NCBI GenBank assembly: GCA_018524725.1
Contig: JAEUWP010000039.1
Location: 1-64,000 of the forward strand
Length of the DNA stretch: 64,000 nt
Reading direction: 5' to 3'
DNA from: Podaxis mareebaensis
Taxonomy: Eukaryota; Basidiomycota; Agaricomycetes; Agaricales; Agaricaceae
Shown: positions 23,061 to 35,101 of the stretch, one piece after another
Numbering within the stretch: the first letter of the stretch is position 1
Layout: each line of letters opens with the position of its first letter
Program-made: the position numbers and the translations under genes
The notes under the pieces: model-generated
What the model saw: only the letters and a program-made list of their open reading frames with translations
The model's database searches: none
Told to the model about the DNA's origin: nothing

Positions 23061-25997
23061 TTCCCTCGTCCACATCATAGTCAAATCTTCTAAGTCAGCT
23101 GTAATTGAAACATTGCAGGAATTCGCAAATCAACTCGGTCTGGACCCGCGCTCGTTTCGGAGACCCTTCACTTCTTCGTAACGTCACCGTTCCTGGGGCT
23201 GAACTTCTCTACACCGGCGTCCTTGCGGATGGGAGAGAAGTCGACGAAGCATACATTCAGGACGTCGTTTATGCCGATGATTGGTAGCACCGACGAAGAT
23301 CGCATGCCATAGTCGTAGGCGCTTCCGAGGCATTGTTCATGAAAGTTCCAAGTTCGCTTGTATTCCTACCCCCTTTAACTAATCAAAGCGAAATGTTGGC
23401 AAGGTAGTCGGTCACCAAACCATAGATTGGCCGTTCCAGATGATAGTGCGATAAGGGGGCCACTGCATTAACAGAGGACAGAAAATGCCACGCTTGCCAC
23501 GGTGCCTCCGGGGGCTTCTTCTACACAGAGTTGCGGTTCCACTGGCCAAGTGGTGATCATTGGTTCTAGGGTATGGTGGTGACAATGCGTGCTCCATAAT
23601 TGCGTCGGCAATCATGGGATAAAGGAGACTCCCAAAGGTTTATCTGTGGCTGTCAACCAAGCGAATGAAAACACGCGAGGTAGAATGGGGGATGGTGATA
23701 AGCGAAGCTCAAAGCTTAAACCCGTGAAAAAAAAGGGAGACCTAAAAATATCAACGAGCTGTGCTAGCGATGCCGCAAATCACCTGAAATTTTGTTGAAC
23801 GAACTAACCTGAATCCCTGCTCCTCGATCGGTTCATTTGTCCATTCCTGTGGCGTGAAACCCCCGCTTGGAGGTTAACTGCACCCGAAGATCAAGCGAGA
23901 GCTCAGGTCGGCGTCGCATGCGATGGCGGGTCCGTCAAGTCGAACGAGAGGGGGGAATCCAAGCGGGGGGGTCAGAATGGTTATTGGGATCAAAAGCAAG
24001 ATGACCCCTCAAACCTCGCCAGCATAGCCGACCGTTGGGTCGCACGTCTGCCACCAACAGGCCCATTCTTCACACCTGGATCCCGATAAGAGCCAGATTA
24101 CCAAAGCTTTTACCTGAAGAAGGATACCACCCAACTCGCCGCGAACCTCGGATAGTGACATTGTACAGGGATCTCGAAAGCTGTAAAGCCCAAATAATAG
24201 GCCTTAGCCTAAGTCCTCACTTGATGGGGCAGCCAAAATGATGTATACGTTATGGAGACACATAACCTCTCCGTCCCTTCCTATGTGCGAGAGGTCGATG
24301 ATCTATAGCTATATGTATGGGCAATGAGCTTTCACCTTTGGGACCTATAGCACTAATGCTTGCTCAACCTGATGGATGCAGCTTAGAGCAGTGGATGAAT
24401 TGTGGGGTGTCTAGGTACGGTTGATGGCACATTTATTGACGTCGAGGTTTACTCTTCTGGCCGAAGTTGTGTTTTGAGCGCAAAGTTTAGGAATCAGAAT
24501 GTGCTAATGACTTCCGAGGCCTTTGTACATTATTATGAGCGCCATCGGAGAGCTTTCAAACTACCTACCGGGGATGAAGACCCCGAACGTCAGGAAGAAG
24601 AATATTCACGGTGTGAAATCCACAGGATGGTAGCGGGTATTGTGTGGAAGTGAAGCTTCGGTGCGCCCTATTCCAGGAATACCTGTCCGTTTCCACACCT
24701 CGGAAGCAATGAAGTCTGCCATATTCGATAGCGCGGCGGGTTAGACAGTTGATTGATCCACGTTATTTGGCTCTTTCCCCGAACCCATATTTCTGAGAAG
24801 AACGCGTAAACGGGGCTCTGCGACAGGCATATGGGCATAACAGCCCGTTGACGCGACCACACGGGAAATCAGAGCTAAAGAATGCGTCCACCGACGCATT
24901 CTTGTATGTTCTTGATTCCGGGTTTGGATGTCATGATCAGGCACGGGATGGTAACTTAGGTCAACGTCACGGGGGTGTGCTCTGCCTCTATGCACATTGC
25001 CATCCTCCGAAATGGCACCTCAGAATGATTCCCTACAGTTCACACTGGATAACATGCCACCCGCACATCGTGTAAGTATATCACCCAGGGATTGGCAGCT
25101 GCCCTGGTTTCAGATGTCACGGTGCCGGTAGGTACACATGATGCCTGAAGCTGGTGGAATTGGACCCGTGAGAAAATGGTATCCTGAGCGCCCTCATTCC
25201 GTCACCCCCAATCGTATTCCGGTCTAGAAAACTCATTCCCAAGTTCGATAGGTTCTTCCGCAAATGCACTCTTCTCGTGATGCCAAAATAAAGGCCGAGT
25301 ATTCTCTATCCATCTTACGACGGTCTAGGCCCGCAGGGTATTCATGCTGTAGACATTCGACCTTGTTCTCGGTGCGGTGTGCGATCATTCACCCCGTTCA
25401 AATATCGGAACAAACACATGTCAGCGGTCAATCGTCATGTCGAAGCCCGATGCAAGTTTTTGGAGGCCTCAGGCACCGCTAGTGATATCCATGCGAGAAG
25501 CTACATGAAGGTACGTCCTCTTGTCGTAGGAAGGCGTCCGGTTGTCTGTCTTTGATAACACATACTTACTGATGCAAAGCCAAGTTTCGAAAACCGTCGA
25601 TATATCTCAAGCACTCAAATAACGGAGAATGCAACATTCTCCAGGCATTTATAAACATCCTTCGATTAGCAACGAACCCTCGACTCATTCATATCGGAGT
25701 CTGTGTGTTCATGACAGGCTACGGGATACTTCGAACGCTGTTTGATCGACGCGGTCATTAGGAATAAGAGGTGCGCAAATAGATCAACGCGGTCTTCTTT
25801 TACGGTCAATCAAGATAGAACTTGTGCCTAACTGCCACAAGCAGATTACGCGTGGAAGCAAGGAACAGGAATTAAAGCTCTGGAACTCCTGATCCCCTTC
25901 AGGTCAACCCATAAGAGTGTCCGAGGACGGAGGACCGAGGCCAACATAAAAGCTGGCTTCTGCATCTCTAGCAGCATCAAGGTTCACTTCGGCCACT
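23061..25997. other. Gene-poor region with normal base composition
   Basis: No convincing gene. CpG content is normal, unlike the left part of the window. Short open frames (for example 23,105-23,287 and 24,402-24,653) show no recognisable motif. The last 60 bp contain CATAAAAG at about 25,945, a TATA-like site for the downstream gene. Confidence 0.5.
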
Positions 25998-27706
25998 ATG
26001 ACAAAGTTTGCCCGTTTACTCTCACTTGCGTCTCTCGCAGCCTTCGCATCTGGTATGTTGCCACCTCTCGGCTTGTCGACCTCAAGCTGTTTCACTTACC
26101 CGGCCCGTAGCTGCTGCCACAGGATCGGTTATTGCACCTAATGCGGCCTTGGGAGCAGCGGCCCCAGCGAACAACACTTTGACTCTCGACGGAACCGAGA
26201 CCGATGTAGACACCATCGTATCTACTGTTCAAGTCGTTGACCAGAAGACTGGTGCAACAGGCGACGCGCCACCTAATCAGCCTCCCCCACCAACAACCGT
26301 CACCGCAGTTGATGGCGAACTCACCAACAGCACCGTTCCTACTTCTGATACAAGGCGTTCTCTAAGCCTCTCGAAGCGCTTGCTTGATGGTTACGAAGTT
26401 GTCTTTGAAGGAACTGGCACCGGCCCCACGGACCGCGATGGCTCGATTGAAGGAACAGCTTATCTGACGTACACTGTCGTTTCCAACCTCACCTACAGTG
26501 TCGATGACTGCCTTCGGTTCTGCGATCGCGTCGAAGGCTGTGGTAAGTCATTGAATGGCCGTTCATCAACCTGTGATGTGTGAGCTGACACGTTCATCAG
26601 TCTTCGCAAACTTGTATTATGAGTACAACAATGAACTCCTTGACTGGGTGTTCAGTGAGAAATCGAACCTCAAGTGTGCGGTATACGCCGACATCCATAC
26701 GGCTGCGGAGAAGACCAACAGGGGTGGACAGCAGTTGAAGCCACCTCCTGAACCTCTGGTCTACATTCAAAACAGCAGCGGTTATGCCTCGAAGACTCTC
26801 GCTGATCCGCCAGTTCCCGAAGGTTACGAGCTTGTCTTTGGTCCAACTAATGGTGCTAACAACGCTCCTGGTGTACGTTAGCGCTTACCATTGATGTCGA
26901 TGTTTGACTTACATTTATTTGCTCAGTACATGGGCTTCGCGTTCCTTGACAAATACGATGTCGCCGCCTGCGCTCAGCTTTGCAATACTCGCGGTCCCGA
27001 TGGGAATGGTGGAGCCTGCCAATACTTTAATATCTGGCGCGCAGTCGTTAACGGCGCCCCCACCACATACACCTGCAGTTTCGTGAGTGCCTTATGGATC
27101 AACTGATAGGTATCCACCACTAATCCGTAATAGTACTATCTTGTCGCAGACGAATCTACCGCCGTTAACTTCGGTCAAGGCGATCTCAAAGTCACATACT
27201 CGCGTGGCTATAGGCGCAAATCCCTCATCAAGGACGGTGGCTTCGAGGCATATGCCGCATGTCCTGCGTCCAGTATCTGCTGGACCGAGTCTACAGATTT
27301 CTGGACTGCTTCGAGTCCCCCTGGTGGTAATCTTGACGCAGAAATCATCCATCACGACAGCTACGCCCACTCTGGTAGCTCCGCTGCTCTCTTTGGCTCC
27401 GGCTTTGGCACAGATGCCTTGCCTGGCACTCTCAAGCCGACATACAAACTTGATACCGTCCCGGGCAAGACGTACTTGATCACGTTCTTCCACTCGAGCT
27501 CTTACAGTGGCTCTGACTTGGAGGCTGATGCGTTCCTCGATATAATCTGGAACGGGCAAATCGTTGAGACGATCAGGCCTGGGTTCAGTAACTGGAAGTA
27601 TTATGAATTCAAGGTTGTTGCCGCTGGTCATGACGAGCTTGCTTTCCGCGGCGGAAAAGCCCCTGCTTGGTCGTTTGTTGATGATGTCTTTGTCTTCCTT
27701 GCTTGA
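25998..27706 (+). CDS. Secreted protein like 'fruit-body specific protein' family
   Basis: Five exons (25998-26052, 26111-26542, 26601-26872, 26927-27082, 27134-27706) give 495 residues in one frame. An N-terminal signal peptide (MTKFARLLSLASLAAFASA) is followed by a Thr/Pro-rich linker. Two related Cys-containing modules come next, each after a GYE(V/L)VF phrase: module 1 has DCLRFCDRVEGC, module 2 has YMGFAFLDKYDVAACAQLC and GGACQYFNIWR. They look like PAN/Apple-type domains. A C-terminal beta-rich domain contains KDGGFEAYA, SGSSAALFGSG and a final WSFVDDVFVFLA, resembling carbohydrate-binding galactose-binding-like folds. The family name comes from memory of similar mushroom proteins. Extracellular or cell-wall location is likely; the ligand is unknown. 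Confidence 0.75.
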
Positions 27707-28117
27707 GTATTTATTTCCGCGCTTGGATTCTTTCGTATCCATACATAATACTTCATACTATGGACAAGTTTCTGTTGAATGACATTGATTAGGCTTCAAA
27801 ATGCATTGTCAAAACAGGTTTAAGCTCAAAACCTTGGACTCCAACCTCAGGAGCGGGACAGATTCCAGAAGCGCATATGCCCAATATTTACAGTGGAAGC
27901 TGGACTTGTGGGACCCGTACTATTGGAACAAGTAATCCAATAGCAATTCCAAGAAAAAGGCGACAAAACACCCAAAGCTCATCTCAGACACCAAGAGCTA
28001 ATGAACCAAATACGAAATAACATTATGTGAAAGTAGGCTATTGTGACAAGCGAGCGACAGTGGTTAACCACATTCAACCCTTCACGACGTCCCAATGCCC
28101 ATTAGAATCCTTCCACC
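27707..28117. other. Convergent 3' intergenic spacer
   Basis: Lies between the 3' ends of the secreted-protein gene (plus) and the hydrophobin gene (minus). No coding signal or repeat was recognised. Confidence 0.6.
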
Positions 28118-28552
28118 TTAAAGGTTGAGGTTGATGGGAGAGCAACCAATGGCGACAAGGCCGTCTGAAAATGAATATCCGTCAGATCATGTTTACACGC
28201 AATCGGAAAGACACTCACTGAAATTGTTGTTCTCACAGCAAACAGGTTGGGCGTTGCTGTACACAAAAAAAAAAAAAACTTGAATACGGGATGAAAATGA
28301 AAAATGCTCTACGCACCAGCTATTGCCACCGACACCGATAACACTGAGAGGGCTGCAGTTGACACCAACGAGGCCAGTAACATCGGCGACAATGCCAAGA
28401 AGACCAAGGAGGGCTTGGGCATCCTTGGAGTCCCCTGAAAGGGCCTGGTTGCAGCATTGCACCTTACCAACGTTGCAGCTGTTGTTCATGGGAGCAGCGG
28501 AGGCAACGACGGCAAAAGTGGCGGCAGCGAAGATAGCGAGCTTGGAGAACAT
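28118..28552 (-). CDS. Class I hydrophobin
   Basis: Three exons (28552-28317, 28256-28219, 28164-28118) encode 106 residues. The signal peptide is [19 protein letters not shown]. The mature part has eight cysteines spaced C-X6-CC-X31-C-X12-C-X5-CC-X12-C, the class I pattern. Hydrophobins are secreted and self-assemble at air-water surfaces into amphipathic films that coat hyphae, spores and fruit bodies. Two short introns interrupt the second half, and the first carries a poly-T run (poly-A on plus at about 28,264). I chose the ATG at 28552 because it starts directly with the signal peptide. An upstream in-frame ATG at 28648 would lie in the likely 5' UTR, just below a TATA box. Confidence 0.95.
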
Positions 28553-28663
28553 TTCGAAAGAGAATGAGTGTGGTAAAGAGTGAGTGGTTGGTTCTGAGAG
28601 CTGTAAGCTGGGTAAAAAGCAAAGTCGAGTGACTGATAGAAAAACCAAGGTGGGGTGGGGGCT

Positions 28664-28672
28664 TTATATATT
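28664..28672 (-). promoter_or_regulatory. TATA box of hydrophobin gene
   Basis: ATATATAAA on minus lies about 112 bp upstream of the hydrophobin ATG, next to a G/C-rich tract. A strong TATA suits a highly expressed, regulated hydrophobin gene. The position argues that transcription starts near 28,640. Confidence 0.6.
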
Positions 28673-29870
28673 TTTGAGTCTCCTGCGGACGGAGATGGCC
28701 AATAACAACCGATATCCAGGTTCCATTGGCGTGTATGTTGAGTACGTGATTTCGAGGACGTTTTGGGTTAGTCTGAACGGTCGGCGGGCTGAGCGGTGAT
28801 CTGAAAATCTGTAATTATGTACACCGTCTGTGGAATTGAGTCTGCACTGGAGTTGTGGTCCATTGGTGGAGCTCCAGTACCCCACACGTTCTTCTTGATC
28901 AGGCCCAAGGGTAGAAGATCTTTTGTCCCTTGTAGTGTACCGGTGGCTGCGTTTGGAGGAATTTAAAAGGAGACTTGGAGGACACTGAAAGACCTTCGAG
29001 CCGACCTCAGTACAACGGCGCTAAAATTAGGATCAGGGTCACTGGTCTATCAATAAATGTGAAACTTTTTTTGTCTATTTCCCAAGGCGGTGAAAGAATA
29101 CCCGTTAGATGCACTCAATTGCCATCGAAATTTTCTACCCCTTCGTCTCGAGCAGTGAACGTGCTAGCGGGTGCAAATATTTGGCAAATATATCCGTTTG
29201 CCGAGGGTTGCAATTCGTAGGAAGAACATTCGAGTCCGAATCAGGGCCTCGTGACAAGGACAAAGGGCATCTTGTATCGTTATGTAACGTTAGAGTTCTG
29301 TATATAGCAGGGCCATTCAGGCTACTTTACTGACTAAGGGATGCCGTAGTCTGCCGTTCAGGACAGAGCTAAAGTCGAGCAATCTGTGCGACGCAGCAGT
29401 TGGTGATTGGACAGGTGTTGAACAAGCTGCGCGCTCTGGGTACTGACCCTGTGGAGACAAATATGCTTGGTAGTTCCACGTGCAACGTGCTGATGGCCTT
29501 AACTACGGTGTAAAACTCCTTCACGCGCCGTTGCGTTCAGGTGCGCCTTGGACAAGGGAGATCTGTGCTTGTAACTTGATGTCTGTTCACGTGGTCTATT
29601 CTTTGAGATGTATGGACCGCCCAGCACCGCCCAAAAGGACTTCGAGCCTGTGAATGCATCACGTTACGCTGCTGGTTAACCGGGAAACGGACCCTCGGCT
29701 CATGTCCCACCAAGAGGTCGCATCGTAGGAGAGGTTGGACTTAACACTCGTCGAATGGTAACCAGGTTCCTTGAGAAAAAAATAACTATTTGGATGCACC
29801 GCCACAATCTGTCTCAAGAGAGGAATGACGTGATTGCCTTTTCGACGCCCTCCATCTCCATGTTTCATGA
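28673..29870. other. Divergent intergenic region
   Basis: 1.2 kb between the hydrophobin (minus) and the GTPase gene (plus), so it should contain both upstream regions. No gene, tandem repeat or recognisable transposon end was seen. Confidence 0.5.
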
Positions 29871-31273
29871 ATGTCGAAAGCGACGGCGACGACCATGCAC
29901 ACCATTAAACTGGTCGTCATAGGTGCCTCTGGAGTTGGCAAGACTAGTTTACGTGGCCAGGTGAGCATTACGCAAACAATAATGCTACTCCGAACCTTTG
30001 ACAAGGCTCCGAAACGTAGTATATTTCTGGTAGATTTTCGAGTGGTTACCGGGCCACCATTGGAGCAGATTTCATTTCTAAAACGTTACCTCACCCCACG
30101 AAGCCAGAGCAAACTGTGACTCTCCAGATATGGGTCAGTTGATTCCTCGTGCCCTGTTCGTGCCGCTGTTCAGCTGATCAAGGCTCGATTGAGGAGATAT
30201 AGGATACCGCAGGGCAGGAGAGGTTCTCAAGTCTCTCGACTGCGTTCTTCAGGGGGGCAGATGCTGTGATACTGGTGTTCAACTTGTATGACCTGGAAAC
30301 ACTGGAAGCCTTGAAAAAGTGGTGGGCAGAGTTCTGTGAGGGGGTGCCCTTGGCCGAGGAAGGCGCGCCGGAGTACCCATGTTTCGTCGTTGGCAATAAG
30401 ATTGACCTCACAATGGACGAAGAATATGACACAGAACCGATATCGCGAGACCAAATTCAACGATTCCTCACTGAGCTTATGCCCCTCGAAGACCCACCCC
30501 CGCCTCCGAAGGCGAACACCATGCCTGTTAGCACGCCCGTGATACAGGTACAGAAGTCCCCCTCCATCGATATCAAGCCTCGTGTTCCCCCCACGGATGC
30601 CACCGGACCCAAATCCCTGAACCAGGCTCGCTCGCGCTCGAGATCCGCAAACAAACTGAGCAGCGTTTCTTCCATCAACACCACAACGTCGACATACCAT
30701 ACCCCTGCTTCCTCCTTCTTCTCCGACACCTTCCATACTGCTCGTTCCTCTCCTGAACCATCCTCCTCCACGCTATCGGCCTCTGTGTCTACGCCAATAC
30801 TCAGAGCAATACCAACAATCAGGGAGCGTCGTCTCACTGGTTGTTCCAGCGGAAGTACAAGCAGCGAGAGTGGAGCCACTATCACGCCGAGCCTTTTTGC
30901 ACGCGAGCAACGCAGAGGTGCTGTCGGGAATAGTTCGGATGGAACAGCGTTCACAACGCCTGAAGATGGCGTCCTTGATCTTCCAGACTCGGATTGTGCC
31001 TCTGCATACGCGTCTTCATCCGCACCCCCACCTTCGCCTGAACGCGGGCCAAGTTTGCACTTCACATCAGCGAAAACTGGGGAAGGTGTCCAAGAGCTAT
31101 TTGAACATGTGGCGGTACGGGTGATGCGAAAGATGGAGTATGAGGAGTACTTCGAGGCACGAAGGATGCATTATAGGGAGGCGAGTGGGACGGAGACGAT
31201 TAGACTAGGGGAGGATGTTCAGATACAGCGGAAGGGTTTTGGAAAGCTTGGATTAGGCTTGTGTTGTACATGA
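29871..31273 (+). CDS. Rab-like small GTPase with large internal insertion
   Basis: Exons 29871-29960, 30020-30133 and 30203-31273 give 424 residues. All five nucleotide-binding motifs are present: G1 GASGVGKTS (residues 18-26), the switch I segment RATIGADF, G3 DTAGQERF (69-76), G4 NKID (133-136) and G5 TSAK (about 356-359). The effector and IGADF/LQIWDTAGQERF segments are closest to the Rab7/Ypt7 group as I know it. Between G4 and G5 is an extra stretch of roughly 210 residues rich in Ser, Thr and Pro, where typical Rabs have about 30. The C-terminus is LCCT, a cysteine pair one residue from the end that may be prenylated. Role in vesicle or vacuole traffic is inferred. The insertion may be a regulatory, phosphorylated loop. 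Confidence 0.8.
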
Positions 31274-31912
31274 CAGTGAATGGCTCAATGTCCTTTGTGT
31301 TTTATGTAGTAGTAAGTTTCTGGTTTCTGGGTATCTTTATCGCGTATTTTCCCAGCATTCGGATGCGATGATGCAGTCATATGATGAATTGTTAGTCGTC
31401 ATGCATATACCCATAAATTTCGGTAGCGTACATGTTCTTTTGTGTTTGAAGGATTCAATCAGTCTTGCCTGAGTGGACACTAACAAATGTTTAAACATTT
31501 AGCGGAGTTCAACGTTCAAGAAGGTGGACCAATCCAGTGAATGTAGTGATCTCGCTTGACGGACCGACAGTACCATCGACTCGACGATCCGGAGTTCAGA
31601 TCTCAGATGTGTCCCCAGTTTGGACGAACATTTGTACCTTGTTCCACACTTCAAGTAGAATGCCTAAATATTGTAATTTATATATGGTAGGCATTCTATC
31701 TATTGTGTGTGCATTGTTGCATCGTAATATTCAAACATGAAGCGGTTGCGGGGAGCGGCGAAGAAGCTGAAAAGGTGAAAGTCACTCTCAGTCACGCCTG
31801 CCGTCGAAAAAACCTGGCTTGTAAGTTGTGACTGATGTGACCATCCCGAACAGGGGCATCCGAACTCCAGTCAGCCGATGCAACCTTCAGTCCCCCTCCT
31901 CCCAGCTTTTCA
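31274..31912. other. Intergenic spacer with a hairpin
   Basis: Non-coding between the GTPase stop and the kinase start. The only notable structure is a 10-bp inverted repeat at 31,656-31,698. No gene recognised. Confidence 0.5.
31656..31698. repeat. Perfect 10-bp inverted repeat (hairpin)
   Basis: TAGAATGCCT (31656-31665) and AGGCATTCTA (31689-31698) are exact reverse complements separated by a 23-bp AT-rich loop. It could be a small foldback relic or a 3'-end structure of the GTPase transcript, although it lies about 390 bp beyond its stop. Confidence 0.6.
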
Positions 31913-34828
31913 ATGACTACTTCGAGTCAAGCACCACCGAGGTAAGATGCGCTCGCCATTGAAATATTACTCCGTTGACTAACCGCCATTTCCAGGACGC
32001 CTCCGCGATCTCGCACTGAAGCAAATATGTAAGGGCTTGATCCGGGTCCCCTCTCCCTCTACCCAAACTCATATCAATATCAAGGAGTAGTATAGTGCAG
32101 GCTACTCCACGTTTATCTCGCTCTACGGGCGATGGTTCTGTCATAACCAGTGACCGGAAGGACATAGCACGCGAGATGGACACGGAGATGCTAGTATGCG
32201 ACATCGAGACCTTTCAACAGTCTTACTTGCCCTTCATTCCATCCGAGGGGGATATCACTTCTTGCGCTCAAATGCTCACTAATGCGGGAATTCTCATTTC
32301 GGGGGGCGACGAAAACCTTTACTGGCGTGACTTTCCAAACTCCCCATCCAAGCTCAAGGACCCAGAAAAGAAGGTGTTTTCGGCCCTCACCAATGTCGCG
32401 GATGCACTAGTTTCACATACCCTCTCTTTGAATGACGTGCACGGTGCCTACTCCAAACCTCGCCTCCGGTACCGCGATTGTCCAGAAGCCAGAGTCGCTT
32501 CCGAGCTCGAAGGCGCCAATTTCAAGATGGATGGATGTTTCGAACTCGCGGATGAATCCACGCTCTCGTCGTGTTCTCCGGACCTGATCACTGCGGATAT
32601 TGTTGTCGTTGCTGAATACAAAAAGCACGAGGTGGACACGCTTGACGTCAGTAGCCCTGATCTTCCATCCATCCAGATTCTGAACAGCTCTTCATTAGAA
32701 TCGTTTCAAGGTGGTTTCCGCAGCCAGCCATATAATGAACGACGATCCCCGGCGCATTTTCACATTCGGTGTATGTCCCGCTAATCCATGGACACGAAAT
32801 AAACTAATATATGCTTAGATTACGATTGAAGACACTATGATGTCGTTGTGGTATTTCTCTCGCTCCCATTCCACCAAGTCTAACGCGTTCAACTTCATTC
32901 AGGTATGGCTTGGTCCACTTCCCTGTTCAGTGGTCTTATCACATAGCCAGAATCCCAGATTACTGATATCTGTTTTCCTCTCTTTCTTATTCGGAGATGA
33001 AACGAGGCTTGGATATGACCCTGCCGTGCGCCGTCACAACGGAAAACGGGTATATTACGAGTACGAAATCTCGGAGCAAGGTCGCTCGAGGTACTACAGG
33101 ACTATGGGATCTCTGTCGAGCTACCGATCTCTCGGAATCACGGGTCGTATGACACGAGTTTGGAGGGCGGTCGAAATATCCGACTTCAATGGATCAATTC
33201 TTACCGGGAAGGAAGTCGCTCTCAAAGATGTATGGCTGGACAAAGACGCACGAACGGAGCGCGACATCCAGCGACGAATATTTCGAGCTGTCGAAGAGGA
33301 GAAGACAGCTTATAACGGCGGCTCGGAGCAATCGCGTCTTCATCTCCTCGACTCGTGGCCCGATACTATGAGGAAGAACATCCTAAAAAGTATCCTTGAG
33401 GGGTCCTATCGAGACTATTTCATGACCATCGAATGCGATCAAGAAGGCAGCGAGACAAAGGATAAGCCTCCAGATGCTATTCCGCGGACCCGTCTTTTCT
33501 CGCCTGGTGAAGGGAAAAACGTTGTGTATCGAAGCCGACAGGTTAGAGGCTCAGACTCCTCGCGCAATCGCGGCACTCCCGTTCGTAGTTCCACGCGTAT
33601 CGCGGCTTCAAGCAATAAACCTCGCGAGGATAGAAGATACTTGCCGAGAAAACGATATTTACTCGTATTCACCGACGTTGGGGAGGCGTTGCATGATGTG
33701 ACTGAGTTTCGAACATCGTTTGAGGCGCTCCGAGACGTTGCGTTAGGTGAGTCAGCCATGCACCCCTGTGCACCCACGTACTGACCTACTCAGCCCTGGC
33801 AATCTTATTCATTGCCAATTGGGTTCATCGAGACATTAGCACGGGGAACATCATTGTCATAGGAGGGGAGAAGACGCGTGGGAAGCTGAGTGATTTGGAA
33901 TATGCCAAAGAATTTGCTTCTGCCTCCCCAACTTCGACGGATCCCAAGACGGTACGAAACGTTGCTATTATATCACTTAAATTTTCTGATAATCTGATTG
34001 GTTTTGTAGGGCACACCCTTTTTTATGGCATTCGAGCTACTGTCCCGGTCTGTGATATATGATGACCAATCTTACGAGCCCGAAGAACCCAAAGCATACA
34101 GTCAAGCTCTTGATGCTATCTTTTCTTCTGATCTCTCCAATATCGAAGAAGACCCTGCGCCTTCAATCATAGATATTTCCGACTCTTCAAAAAACCCAGT
34201 CGTGATTGTGTACAATTTCCAGTACGATCTGGAGTCTCTATGGTGGATTGTCTTATGGGTCCTACTGGCTCGTGTTGATTGGGCGCCAGCACAAGACTAC
34301 GCGAGGATGATCTTCATAAATAAACTTGACAATTCGATAGAACGACGCCTCGCCTTCTCTCAAAAAGGACATCTGGTTTCCCAACTTCAACGGGTGCTAC
34401 AGCCGCCTCTACATCCTTTCATTGAACTCATAGAACAGTCTCGCACGGAGTTGCGTAGCTCTTATATTTCCCGGGAACGAGATGATCGCGTGCTCGACCC
34501 AAGTTCTTATTTGAACATCTATTACAGGATGACCGCGTTTCTGGGTTTATGCTTGTTGCGATCTGTGAAAAATATGCCGAACTTGATTCACCTTCACCCG
34601 CGACAAGCCACAAAATCCACTAGATCGTCACCAAAACCTCCCGGGATCCTTCCCTCGTCCGAAACGTCCGCCGTGAAAACCTCAAAACGTTCACTTTCCC
34701 CCAGTGCCAACGAGGATGAAAACAAAAGTCGTGGAGCTTCTACTTCAAAGAAGCCTCGTGTGGCTGATCAAGAGCTGCAAGAACAGCCTTTGCACCCTGA
34801 ACGGCTTCTCATTCATTTTCCTGTATGA
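31913..34828 (+). CDS. FunK1-type fungal protein kinase
   Basis: Eight exons (31913-31941, 31996-32028, 32085-32646, 32699-32770, 32819-32902, 32951-33746, 33794-33951, 34010-34828) give 850 residues in frame. The middle has the FunK1 signature: IMNDDPRRIFTFG then ITIEDTMMSLWYFSRS, LGYDPAV, GRMTRVWRAVE and the presumed ATP-binding Lys in VALKDVWLD. The catalytic loop is VHRDISTGNI (about 33,826-33,855), and the usual DFG position reads DLEYAKE. DLD/DLE-type replacements are usual in this family. The C-terminal tail is basic and Ser/Pro-rich. These kinases are greatly expanded in mushrooms; substrates are generally unknown. A 52-bp intron at 32,647-32,698 is needed to restore frame. Confidence 0.9.
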
Positions 34829-35101
34829 CTTCCTCCGCGTGTTAGACAGTATCATTATCACTGATTTAGCAGCATGCGCTGTGTAATACACTTGCATGAA
34901 ATTCTTCTCTCGCACTCGTACACATTATTCTTGATGTTACCCTAGGAACTCGTGGCCCTTCGGCAATGGTGGTAAAATCATTTTTCTGATGGGTGATTAA
35001 GTCGCATCTTGATTGTCTGATCATCACGATCAAGCACTGTCCCAAATGCCCAGTGACAAAGGGCTCGGACTTGGGGCTGAACTGTGGGACTATAAGATCC
35101 A

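Noticed and set aside
24402..24653. 83-codon plus-strand frame as a gene
   Set aside because: No recognisable domain, no splicing partner and no promoter signal in a region lacking other coding evidence.
27092..27742. 216-codon minus-strand frame opposite the secreted-protein gene
   Set aside because: It is antisense to exon 5 of a gene with a coherent five-exon model and has no motif.
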